5,612 bases of DNA from Chloroflexota bacterium (GCA_005879815.1 VBKA01000132.1:1-5612); one strand, 5' to 3'. Shown: positions 1 through 5,599, counted from the stretch's first letter. Notes: a model not told the origin generated them from the letters alone. A program made the numbers and translations.

Positions 1-211
1 TCTGGCGCGCCAGGGCGTCTGCTTCCGCGTACTCGGCGCGTCCGACGGTGAGGGCGGCGACCATCGACACCAGGCTCGCGCCCATCGCACCAGCGAGCGC
101 CGCGGCGCTGCCGCCGCCTGGTACCGGGTCGCTGGTGGAAAGTCGCGTGAGCAGCTGGCGCAGGTCGAGCGCAGCCAGGTCGGCTCCAGGTGGAGTCTCG
201 TTCTCTTTCAA
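1..211 (-). CDS. fchA: Cyclodeaminase/cyclohydrolase family protein, 5' part only (FTCD_C / FchA-like)
   Basis: Only the first 70 codons lie in the window; the gene runs off the left edge. Residues 31-35 read PGGGS, followed by AAALAGAMGASLVSMVAAL (36-54). This is the N-terminal signature of the formiminotransferase-cyclodeaminase C-terminal family (typically PTPGGGS then ALAGALGAAL). Members act in the cytoplasm on folate one-carbon units, as formimino-THF cyclodeaminase or methenyl-THF cyclohydrolase (FchA). Which reaction applies here cannot be decided from 70 residues. The start is TTG at 211-209, chosen because a perfect AGGAGG lies nine bases upstream and the conserved region begins about 25 residues later, as expected for a stand-alone cyclodeaminase domain with no fused formiminotransferase. 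It is the last minus-strand gene, 96 bases after the small gene ending at 308. Family call is firm; the gene symbol is family-level. Confidence 0.85.
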   Translation of the reverse strand, partial: MKENETPPGADLAALDLRQLLTRLSTSDPVPGGGSAAALAGAMGASLVSMVAALTVGRAEYAEADALARQ

Positions 212-220
212 GCGCAGACG

Positions 221-226
221 CCTCCT
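221..226 (-). promoter_or_regulatory. Ribosome binding site (AGGAGG) that fixes the TTG start of the cyclodeaminase-family gene
   Basis: The minus strand reads AGGAGG here, nine bases before TTG at 211-209. There is no ATG or GTG in frame at a suitable distance, so this site decides the start. Confidence 0.75.
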
Positions 227-274
227 CGATCGCCGACTTGCCCAGGTTGCCCAGGTGCGGACGGCGCGGTGGCG

Positions 275-306
275 ATTGTACGGGTGCCCAGGGCGGACGG
301 CCGCCC
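275..306 (-). promoter_or_regulatory. Short gap with a GC hairpin and a -10-like TACAAT
   Basis: Directly after the stop of the small gene (310-308), a perfect 6-bp stem, GGGCGG (291-296) with CCGCCC (301-306), closes a four-base loop. No T-run follows, so it would be at best a weak terminator. Just beyond, the minus strand reads TACAAT at 280-275, a good -10 match, but there is no recognisable -35 hexamer 16-18 bases upstream. It could be a promoter for the cyclodeaminase-family gene or chance. Confidence 0.3.
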
Positions 307-307
307 G

Positions 308-568
308 TCAGGCTGCCCGGTCGACGGTCTGCACGTACCAGCGCTTCGACGATGCGTCGAAGACGAGGGTGGCGGACCCCGTTGGTGTCTCGACCACCAT
401 GGTCAGACGCGGGCCGCGCTCCGGAGGATAGGCGTGACGCTCGTCGCGCACGGCAGCCAGGCCCGTCACGCGCATCACGCGTCCACCCCAACGCACCAGG
501 GAAGGTCGGTCAGTGGCGCGATCCCATTCAACGCGCGCGGGAATTCGGCTTGTCGCGATGTGTGCCAT
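308..568 (-). CDS. Small SOS-controlled protein, DUF6504-like (86 aa), function unknown
   Basis: This is an 86-residue soluble protein with no signal peptide or membrane segment. It has a beta-rich look: a W-G-G-R turn at 27-30 followed by VMRV (31-34), an AYPPERGPR stretch at 46-54, then alternating strands TMVVETPTG (56-64) and ATLVFD (66-71), ending with KRWYVQTVD (75-83). The arrangement of WxGR, a middle acidic/aromatic part and a C-terminal W-containing strand resembles DUF6504, a family I know mainly from actinobacteria, where members lie beside translesion polymerase genes. This match is from memory and tentative. The ATG at 568-566 has AAGGAG at 585-580, 11 bases upstream. A promoter with two LexA operators lies directly upstream, and dinB ends 84 bases before the start. 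The gene is therefore probably part of the SOS response, perhaps helping or limiting translesion synthesis; that role is inferred from context only. Confidence 0.72.
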   Translation of the reverse strand: MAHIATSRIPARVEWDRATDRPSLVRWGGRVMRVTGLAAVRDERHAYPPERGPRLTMVVETPTGSATLVFDASSKRWYVQTVDRAA

Positions 569-609
569 GGTCAGGACTGCTCCTTCAGCTCACGGCCTGC
601 CCAGGCACA

Positions 610-621
610 GAACAGGCGTTC
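610..621. promoter_or_regulatory. LexA operator (SOS box) 2, downstream of the small gene's predicted transcription start
   Basis: The sequence GAACAGGCGTTC has two perfect GAAC/GTTC half-sites separated by four bases, the LexA box type of Gram-positive bacteria. On the minus strand it shares CCTGTTCTG with the box at lexA. It lies about 7-18 bases after the predicted transcription start near 628 and 32 bp (about three helical turns) from the other box at 642-653. Confidence 0.8.
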
Positions 622-634
622 GATTAGAGCCGTC

Positions 635-663
635 ACTATACGAACGTGCGTTCTATTCGTCAA
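635..663 (-). promoter_or_regulatory. SOS promoter of the small DUF6504-like gene
   Basis: On the minus strand, TTGACG (663-658, five of six matches to TTGACA) and TATAGT (640-635, five of six to TATAAT) are separated by 17 bases. The spacer contains a complete LexA box (642-653). The -35 hexamer lies in the last codons of dinB (Leu417-Asp418). Transcription would start near 628, giving a leader of about 60 bases. The layout is nearly the same as that of the lexA promoter, so LexA should block RNA polymerase binding. Confidence 0.78.
642..653. promoter_or_regulatory. LexA operator (SOS box) 1, in the promoter spacer of the small gene
   Basis: GAACGTGCGTTC has perfect GAAC/GTTC half-sites and sits between the -35 and -10 hexamers of the minus-strand promoter. 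It touches the last base of the dinB stop codon (655-653). Confidence 0.85.
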
Positions 664-1912
664 GGCCTTCAGGCGCCGATCGCGGGCCAGCCTTGTTCGG
701 CCGCTCGCCGAAGTCGAACCGGCGGCGTGGGCGATCGGTGAGCAGCCGCGCTCGGGTGATGGCGTTCTCGCCGAAGCGCTCGCGAACGGCGTCGATGGAT
801 GCCGACAGGCGCTCCTCCCGATCGAGCCCGTCGAAGAGCGTCAGCTGTTGAGCGTCCGCGAGATTGATGGCGGTCAGCCCAACAAGTCGGACTGCGCGCC
901 CGCCCACCAGCGTGCGCTGCAGCAGCTCGACCCCCGCCGCGTAGAGGAGCTCACCGTCGCGAGTCTGATGCGGGAGAGGCTCCTGGCGGGTGAGGGTCTC
1001 GAATCCCTCGTAGCGCAGCTTGAGCTGGAGGGCACCTGCTGCCATGTCGTGCCGACGCAGGCGCGTGGCGACGGACTCGGCCAGGTCAAGGAGCGTCGAT
1101 TCGAGGTGGCGCGGGTCGACCACATCGTGCTCGAAGGTATGCTCGTGACCGATGCTCTTGGGTGGCTGGCTAGGGATCACGGGCGACGGATCGATGCCGC
1201 GTGCGCGTCGAGCGAGCTCGCCACCGTGCTGCCCGAACCGTCGCCGAAGCGTCGCGTCCGAGAGGGCCGCCAGCTCGCCGACGCGTTGCACGCCGAACTC
1301 GCGCAGTGCCTGCTGGGCCTTGGGACCAACACCCCACAGGCGGCCGACCGGCAACGGCGCCAGGAAGTCCGCCTCTTCGCCGGGCGGGACCACGACCAGG
1401 GCATTCGGCTTGCGCAGATCGGACGCAACCTTGGCGCACAGCTTGTTGCTTGCCACGCCGACGCTGACGACGAGCCCCGCCTCGAACTGGACGCGAGACT
1501 TGATCTGCCTGGCGATCGCCTCGCCATTCCCAAATGCTGCCGCGCTGCCCGTCACGTCGAGGAATGCCTCGTCGAGGCTGATCGGCTCCACCAGCGGCGT
1601 GTACGAGCGGAAGATGGCCATCACCTGGTCGCTCAGCTCCCGGTAGCGGTCGGGGTGCCCGGGCAGGAAGACTCCTGTGGGGCAGAGGCGCTCCGCCGTT
1701 CGGATGGGCATGGCGGAATGCACGCCGAACTGACGCGCCTCGTACGACGCCGCGCTGACCACCCCGCGCTCCCCGCGGGCGGCGCCGACGATCACTGGCC
1801 GTCCTCGAAGAGAGGGGTCATCGAGGACCTCGACGGATGCATAGAAGGCATCAAGGTCTGCGTGGAGGATGGTGCGTATGCGCGTGGTGCGGGACGGGCG
1901 CACGTCGCTCAT
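653..1912 (-). CDS. dinB: DNA polymerase IV (Y-family translesion polymerase DinB)
   Basis: A full-length 419-residue Y-family polymerase that copies past damaged bases with low fidelity. The palm begins with HADLDAFYASVE (17-28). D19, together with D114 and E115 of SLDEAFLDV (112-120), forms the metal-binding triad, and Y24 is the expected steric gate against ribonucleotides. YEARQFGV (57-64) is typical for the finger region and SVGVASNKLCAKVASDLRKP (150-169) for the palm. GVGPKAQQAL (194-203) is the thumb helix-hairpin-helix, and the little-finger domain starts near the KSIGHE motif (252-257). QLTLF (356-360) is a beta-clamp-binding motif, followed by a basic tail of about 60 residues. It starts at ATG 28 bases after the lexA stop without a clear Shine-Dalgarno sequence, so it is probably co-transcribed with lexA and perhaps translationally coupled to it. 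All key residues are present. Confidence 0.96.
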   Translation of the reverse strand: MSDVRPSRTTRIRTILHADLDAFYASVEVLDDPSLRGRPVIVGAARGERGVVSAASYEARQFGVHSAMPIRTAERLCPTGVFLPGHPDRYRELSDQVMAIFRSYTPLVEPISLDEAFLDVTGSAAAFGNGEAIARQIKSRVQFEAGLVVSVGVASNKLCAKVASDLRKPNALVVVPPGEEADFLAPLPVGRLWGVGPKAQQALREFGVQRVGELAALSDATLRRRFGQHGGELARRARGIDPSPVIPSQPPKSIGHEHTFEHDVVDPRHLESTLLDLAESVATRLRRHDMAAGALQLKLRYEGFETLTRQEPLPHQTRDGELLYAAGVELLQRTLVGGRAVRLVGLTAINLADAQQLTLFDGLDREERLSASIDAVRERFGENAITRARLLTDRPRRRFDFGERPNKAGPRSAPEGLDE

Positions 1913-1940
1913 CTTCGGCGCCCCGTGGGCGGAACGGAGG

Positions 1941-2603
1941 TCAGGCGAGCTTTCGGATGACTCCTACCACCTTGCCCTGGATCTGGACCTCGCTGGCGAA
2001 TATCGGCTCCATCTCACTGTTCGCCGGTTGGAGGCGGATGCGCTCCTGCTCTCGGAAGAAGCGCTTGAGCGTCACGCCGTTGTCCTCGAGGAGCGCGACG
2101 ACGATGTCTCCGTCCCGGGCCGTGGCCTGCGGCTGGACGATGACGTAATCGCCGTCATCGATGAGCGCGTCGATCATGCTCTTGCCGCGGACCCGAAGCA
2201 CGTACGAGCCGTCGCGCGCCTCGATGGAGCGCGGCACGTCGAGCGATTCTGCTGCGTCGGCGTACGCCTCGATGGGTTGGCCGGCCGCGATCTCTCCAAG
2301 GACCGGCAGGGAGACGACGTCCCGCTCGACGGGCATCCGGAACGGTGTGACGCGCGAGGATAGGCGACTCGTCCGCTTGCCTTCGGCCCTCGCGGTCAGG
2401 CGCAGCGCGCGCGAGCTGTGGCTGCCTCGCTCGAGGAGGCCGTCTCGTTCGAGGGCGAGCAGGTGATGGTGGACCGCGGAGGTGGAGGCCAGCCCGACGG
2501 CGTCTGCGATCTCGCGCACCGACGGCGGGTACCCGCGGTCTGCCACGGTGCGGGCGATGCACTCGAGGATCTTCTGGCGGCGATCGATGTCGTGCCTGGT
2601 CAA
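1941..2603 (-). CDS. lexA: LexA, SOS-response transcriptional repressor and self-cleaving protease (S24 family)
   Basis: A 220-residue LexA from the TTG at 2603-2601. The N-terminal winged-helix DNA-binding domain covers about residues 5-70, with the recognition region SVREIADAVGLASTSAVHHH (28-47). The C-terminal S24 peptidase domain has the cleavage site Ala107-Gly108 in EIAAGQP, the catalytic serine S142 in GKSMIDALIDDGDYV and the general base K180 in GVTLKRFF. On DNA damage, RecA filaments trigger self-cleavage and release the regulon. The TTG was chosen because GGAGG lies ten bases upstream (2618-2614) and LTRHDIDRRQ aligns with usual LexA N-termini. The in-frame ATG at 2642-2640 overlaps the predicted -10 element and cannot be the start of a message made from this promoter. 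LexA represses itself (box at 2647-2658) and probably dinB and the small gene downstream. Confidence 0.97.
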   Translation of the reverse strand: MTRHDIDRRQKILECIARTVADRGYPPSVREIADAVGLASTSAVHHHLLALERDGLLERGSHSSRALRLTARAEGKRTSRLSSRVTPFRMPVERDVVSLPVLGEIAAGQPIEAYADAAESLDVPRSIEARDGSYVLRVRGKSMIDALIDDGDYVIVQPQATARDGDIVVALLEDNGVTLKRFFREQERIRLQPANSEMEPIFASEVQIQGKVVGVIRKLA

Positions 2604-2637
2604 GCTTTGGCTCCCTCCGCAGTCGCGGTCAGCCAGG

Positions 2638-2667
2638 ACCATAGCAGAACAGGTGTTCTATCGTCAA
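2638..2667 (-). promoter_or_regulatory. lexA(-dinB) promoter
   Basis: On the minus strand TTGACG (2667-2662) and TATGGT (2643-2638) are 18 bases apart, with the LexA box in the spacer. The transcript would start near 2631, leaving a leader of about 28 bases before the TTG start at 2603. No other promoter or operator is seen in the 28-base lexA-dinB gap, so this promoter probably serves both genes. Confidence 0.78.
2647..2658. promoter_or_regulatory. LexA operator (SOS box) of lexA-dinB
   Basis: GAACAGGTGTTC has perfect half-sites and lies between the -35 and -10 hexamers of lexA, the classical position for autoregulation. It lies about 60 bases upstream of the expected start of the divergent DUF1232 transcript, which is probably too far to repress it directly. 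Confidence 0.88.
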
Positions 2668-2701
2668 GCCGATGTGGGGCGCCGATGAGGACTGCGAGCT
2701 C

Positions 2702-2732
2702 TGCTAGAATCGGGGCCCCATCGATCAGGAGG
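2702..2732 (+). promoter_or_regulatory. Extended -10 promoter and ribosome binding site of the DUF1232-rplI operon
   Basis: TGCTAGAAT (2702-2710) is an extended -10 element (TG-N-TAGAAT, five of six matches). There is no convincing -35 hexamer, as is common for extended -10 promoters. AGGAGG follows at 2727-2732, eight bases before GTG at 2741, which fixes the start of the DUF1232 gene. Transcription would start near 2717. Confidence 0.55.
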
Positions 2733-2740
2733 CCGATCTC

Positions 2741-3250
2741 GTGCTGAACCGAACCGGCCGCTGGCGCTACGTCCGTCTCGCGCAGCTGGTATGGAAGCTT
2801 CCAACCTATGCGCGCTTGATCTGGGGTCTCGCGCGCGACGGCCGCACGCCGCTCCACCTGAAGCTGCTGCTCGGCGCGGCCCTCGCCTACCTGGTCACTC
2901 CGATAGACCTCATCCCCGACGCGTTGCCGATCATCGGCCAGGCAGACGACCTCACCGTCCTGCTGCTGGTCCTCGACCTGTTCATCGCCAATGCACCCGA
3001 TGACGTGCGCCGCGAGCACCTCGAACGCGCACGCAACGGCACGGCGCGCCTCGACCGAGACCTGGCACGCCTGCGGGAGGTGCTCGGCGATCGGTACGAC
3101 CGCATCCGGGACAACCTGCCCGAGCTCCTGGAGCGATACGGCGACCTCCGCGATCCGACAAGCATCCGCCGCCTCCTCGCCGGATGGCGGGAATCCCGTA
3201 CCAACCGGAACTCGCGCTCGCGCGTGGGCGGCGAGGCAACCAGCCCATGA
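2741..3250 (+). CDS. DUF1232 (YkvA-type) membrane-associated protein
   Basis: A 169-residue protein with GTG start and a strong AGGAGG eight bases upstream. The DUF1232 core is at about residues 36-82: a hydrophobic helix (38-54), the hallmark TPIDLIPDALPIIGQADD (53-70), and a second hydrophobic helix (71-83). The C-terminal half (86-169) is highly charged and helical, rich in Arg, Glu and Leu, and probably cytoplasmic; it is longer than in minimal YkvA proteins. The biochemical function of the family is unknown; the two hydrophobic segments suggest attachment to the cytoplasmic membrane. The gene is divergent from lexA, and its stop codon overlaps the rplI start in ATGA (3247-3250), so the two genes are very likely co-transcribed and translationally coupled. 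Confidence 0.88.
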   Translation: MLNRTGRWRYVRLAQLVWKLPTYARLIWGLARDGRTPLHLKLLLGAALAYLVTPIDLIPDALPIIGQADDLTVLLLVLDLFIANAPDDVRREHLERARNGTARLDRDLARLREVLGDRYDRIRDNLPELLERYGDLRDPTSIRRLLAGWRESRTNRNSRSRVGGEATSP

Positions 3251-3693
3251 AGGTGATCCTGAGGCGGGACGTCCGGGGTCTCGGCCGCGAGGGCGAGGTC
3301 AAGGACGTCAAAAACGGCTATGCGCGCAACTTCCTGATCCCGACAGGCGCCGTGCAGGTGGCCGATGCCGGGGCACTCAAGAACTGGGAGCGGCATCGCA
3401 CGGAGCGCGAGGACCGCGAAAAAGCGCTGCAATCGGACGCGGAAGCGACGGCGGAGAAGCTGCGCGGCGTCCGTCTCGAGATCGGTGTCAAGGCCGGCGA
3501 AAAGAACCGCCTCTTCGGCTCGGTGACCAATCGCGAGATCGCCGAGCTCCTGGCAAAGGAAGGGATCGAGGTCGATCGCCATCAGGTGGCGCTCAAGGAG
3601 CCGATCAAAACGGTCGGCGAGCACCGGGTGACGGTTCACGTGTTCAGTGGCATTGACGCCACCGTCCTCGTCGACGTCACGCCCCTGCACTGA
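3247..3693 (+). CDS. rplI: Large ribosomal subunit protein bL9
   Basis: A 148-residue L9 of normal length. The N-terminal 23S rRNA-binding domain (1-47) carries the family signature: G11, G13, V18, V21, G24-Y25, N28-F29-L30 and G34. A long charged connecting helix follows (about 42-75), then the C-terminal domain with the conserved GEKNRLFGSVTNREIAELL (84-102). bL9 sits at the base of the L1 stalk, reaches away from the 50S surface and helps maintain reading frame. The ATG lies inside the stop of the DUF1232 gene (ATGA), with GAGG at 3233-3236 ten bases upstream. dnaB lies downstream, as in many bacteria, but after an unusually wide gap of 384 bases. rpsF, ssb and rpsR, often upstream of rplI, are not present here. 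Confidence 0.97.
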   Translation: MKVILRRDVRGLGREGEVKDVKNGYARNFLIPTGAVQVADAGALKNWERHRTEREDREKALQSDAEATAEKLRGVRLEIGVKAGEKNRLFGSVTNREIAELLAKEGIEVDRHQVALKEPIKTVGEHRVTVHVFSGIDATVLVDVTPLH

Positions 3694-3750
3694 AACCAGA
3701 GCCGCCACCGGGTTCGGGATCGAGCGCCTCGGCGTAGCTGCAGAGATCTC

Positions 3751-3779
3751 GGTCAGGTTCGCGCGCGGCGATCCTGACC
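3751..3779. repeat. Strong inverted repeat/hairpin after rplI
   Basis: GGTCAGG (3751-3757) pairs perfectly with CCTGACC (3773-3779). After one T-T mismatch, TCGC (3759-3762) pairs with GCGA (3768-3771), leaving a five-base loop. Eleven base pairs in 29 bases make it the strongest hairpin I see in the window. It begins 58 bases after the rplI stop. Without a T-run it may be a U-less terminator, an mRNA end-protecting structure or a protein-binding site. Confidence 0.6.
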
Positions 3780-3851
3780 TCCGACGGGCGCAATACGCAG
3801 CGGCGGGCCTGGACCCGGCACCCGCTCTGGCCGCTGCAATTCCCACGATGC

Positions 3852-3870
3852 GCGACACAGTACGTGTCGC
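3852..3870. repeat. 19-base palindrome, operator-like
   Basis: GCGACAC (3852-3858) and GTGTCGC (3864-3870) are perfect inverted arms around AGTAC. The short symmetrical centre fits a dimeric regulator's site as well as an RNA hairpin. I do not recognise the regulator. Confidence 0.5.
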
Positions 3871-3937
3871 AATGAGGTGGCTCACTGGGCGCGTCGTGAT
3901 CCGCGCGTGAGGCAGCAGTGATCTCCACACCTCATCC

Positions 3938-3972
3938 CCACCCGGAAACGAAGTTCGTGGATTACCGGGTGG
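3938..3972. repeat. Nested inverted repeat upstream of dnaB
   Basis: CCACCCGG (3938-3945) and CCGGGTGG (3965-3972) are perfect 8-base arms around a 19-base interior. The interior contains a second small palindrome, ACGAAGTTCGT (3948-3958). It lies about 105 bases before the dnaB start and could act as a hairpin, operator or attenuator. Confidence 0.5.
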
Positions 3973-4077
3973 ACAACTCGCCATGCACTGGTCTCCGCGC
4001 GGTTACGGTGCGATGCGTCAGCACTCGCCCCCCGACCAGGAGACCCGGTTGCCTCCCTTGGCGCCCCACGGCCCTCG

Positions 4078-5427
4078 ATGAGTATCGATAAGCTCGCCCC
4101 CCAGGCGGTCGACGCCGAGCAAAGCGTCCTCGGGTCGCTGCTGATCGATGCCGACGCGATCCTGAAGGTCGCCGACTTCCTGCACCCCGCGGACTTCTAC
4201 CGCCAGCAACACGCCGACATCTACGAGTCCATGCTCGCGCTCCACGCACAGCGTGAGCCGATCGACCTCGTCACCCTTGGTGATGAGCTCGCCCGCCGCG
4301 AGCGGCTGGATGCCATCGGTGGGCCTGCATACCTGGCCACCGTGATGAACGTGGTCCCGACCGCGGTGCACGTCGAGCATTACGCGCGGATCGTCGAACG
4401 CAAGTCGGTGCTGCGCAACCTGATCGCCGCGGCAGGCAAGATCGCGGCGGTCGGCTACGAGGAGGCGAACGACGCCGAGGCCGCCATCGATCGGGCGGAG
4501 TCGATCCTGTTCGAGATCAGCCAGCACCGCACGATCGGCGGCTTCGAGTCGTTGGCGACGCTCCTCGGCCAGGCCTACGACCGCCTGGAATATCTCCACG
4601 AGCATCGGGGCCAGATCCTGGGTATCCCGTCCGGCCTCACCCAGCTCGACACCCTGCTCGGGGGATTCCAGCCGTCGGACCTCATCATCCTGGCAGCCCG
4701 GCCCAGTGTGGGGAAGACGAGCCTGGCGCTGAACATCGCACAGCACGCCTCGATCCGCGAGGCGAAGAAGGTGGCGGTCTTCAGCCTGGAGATGAGCAAG
4801 GAGCAGCTCTCGTTGCGCCTCCTCTCGGCGGAGACGGGCATCAACCCGAGGCCACTCCAGACCGGGTTCATGGAGGAGACCGACTGGAGCAAGATCGCGA
4901 CGGTCATGAACGATATGGCCGGAGCCGCCATGTGGGTCGACGACTCGCCAGTGCTCTCCGTGATGGAGCTTCGGACCAAGGCCAGGCGGCTCGAGATGGA
5001 GCAGCACGGTCTCGACCTGGTGATCGTGGACTACCTCCAGCTGATGCAGGCCAGTGTCCAGAGCCGCGAGCCGAATCGTGTCCAGGAGGTGAGCGAGATC
5101 AGTCGCGGCCTCAAGCAGCTTGCTCGAGAGCTCAAGGTCCCGGTCATCGCCCTCTCGCAGCTGTCACGGGGCGTCGAGCAGCGCGGCAGCGCAGAGCCCC
5201 GCCTGTCGGACCTTCGCGAAAGCGGATCTATAGAGCAGGACGCCGACGTGGTGATCTTCCTGTATCGCGACGGCGAGCAGAATCAGGAGAGCGAGGTGGA
5301 GCTCGTCAAGGCCAAGATCGCCAAGCACCGCAACGGGCCAATCGGTGAAGTTCCGCTCCAGTTCCGCAAGTCGACCACGCGATTCCACAGCGTCGTTCGC
5401 GAGGAGGCCGTCGCCCCGTTCGCCTAG
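4078..5427 (+). CDS. dnaB: Replicative DNA helicase DnaB
   Basis: A complete 449-residue hexameric helicase that unwinds DNA 5'-3' at the fork. The N-terminal, primase-interacting domain (about 5-105) begins with the typical APQAVDAEQSVLGSLLID (7-24). A linker leads to the RecA-like ATPase domain (about 180-440). Walker A is ARPSVGKT (207-214, K213 and T214), the catalytic glutamate is probably E238 in FSLEMS, and Walker B is LVIVDYLQL (314-322, D318). ALSQLSRGVEQR (358-369) and SDLRESGSIEQDADVVIFLYR (377-397) are the later DnaB motifs, and KHRNGP (416-421) contains the candidate arginine finger R418. No intein interrupts the Walker A or later motifs. ATG at 4078 matches family N-termini, but the bases before it contain no usable Shine-Dalgarno sequence, and no in-frame upstream start is better. 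Confidence 0.97.
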   Translation: MSIDKLAPQAVDAEQSVLGSLLIDADAILKVADFLHPADFYRQQHADIYESMLALHAQREPIDLVTLGDELARRERLDAIGGPAYLATVMNVVPTAVHVEHYARIVERKSVLRNLIAAAGKIAAVGYEEANDAEAAIDRAESILFEISQHRTIGGFESLATLLGQAYDRLEYLHEHRGQILGIPSGLTQLDTLLGGFQPSDLIILAARPSVGKTSLALNIAQHASIREAKKVAVFSLEMSKEQLSLRLLSAETGINPRPLQTGFMEETDWSKIATVMNDMAGAAMWVDDSPVLSVMELRTKARRLEMEQHGLDLVIVDYLQLMQASVQSREPNRVQEVSEISRGLKQLARELKVPVIALSQLSRGVEQRGSAEPRLSDLRESGSIEQDADVVIFLYRDGEQNQESEVELVKAKIAKHRNGPIGEVPLQFRKSTTRFHSVVREEAVAPFA

Positions 5428-5518
5428 CAATGCCCGCGAGCATCTTCCCCACCGTTGAAGGCGCGTGTATAGTCGGCGGCTGAAAACGTCCGGCCCACGC
5501 TCAACCCGAGTCTTCGTC

Positions 5519-5544
5519 GATCCCGCAGCCTTCGGCATGCGATC
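5519..5544 (+). repeat. Possible leader hairpin with bulges
   Basis: GATC (5519-5522) can pair with GATC (5541-5544), GCA (5525-5527) with TGC (5538-5540) and GCC (5528-5530) with GGC (5534-5536) around a TTC loop. There is a CC bulge on one side and an A bulge on the other. Ten pairs in 26 bases is suggestive but could be chance in GC-rich DNA. Confidence 0.3.
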
Positions 5545-5599
5545 AGCTCAGGCTTGAGGAGCACGACGGTCGTCCAAGCCGAGGTCGGGACGGGTGCAC

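Larger units (their letters stand above)
3694..4077. other. Non-coding gap between rplI and dnaB with several inverted repeats
   Basis: This 384-base stretch holds no convincing gene. It has three clear inverted repeats (3751-3779, 3852-3870, 3938-3972) and a weaker one (GCGCG 3889-3893 with CGCGC 3902-3906). None is followed by a T-run. No good sigma-70-type promoter for dnaB was found: TGGACA at 3970-3975 resembles a -35 but lacks a partner -10. An AGGAG at 4038-4042 is 35 bases before the dnaB ATG, too far to serve it, and could pair with CTCC at 4053-4056. The region may hold a GC-rich terminator for rplI and regulatory elements for dnaB; this is inference. Confidence 0.6.

Noticed and set aside
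269..1960. A 563-codon open frame on the plus strand opposite dinB
   Set aside because: It lies antisense to a clear DinB with all catalytic residues, shows no recognisable domain and is a usual artefact of high-GC codon use.
2640..2642. ATG as the lexA start
   Set aside because: It overlaps the predicted -10 hexamer and has no ribosome binding site; the TTG at 2603 has GGAGG ten bases upstream.
3647..3910. An 87-codon plus-strand frame overlapping the end of rplI
   Set aside because: It starts inside rplI in another frame, has no ribosome binding site, and shows low-complexity composition with no family resemblance.
3921..3940. DnaA-box-like or replication-origin signal in the rplI-dnaB gap
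   Set aside because: The CCACA and TCCCCA stretches differ from TTATCCACA at several places, there is no cluster of boxes and no AT-rich unwinding region.
3945..3956. A LexA-like site, GAAACGAAGTTC, upstream of dnaB
   Set aside because: One half-site is GAAA instead of GAAC, while all three real boxes are perfect, and no promoter is seen around it.
5455..5473. TTGAAG and TATAGT as a promoter pair
   Set aside because: The spacing is seven bases rather than 16-18, so the TTGAAG cannot be the -35 of this -10.
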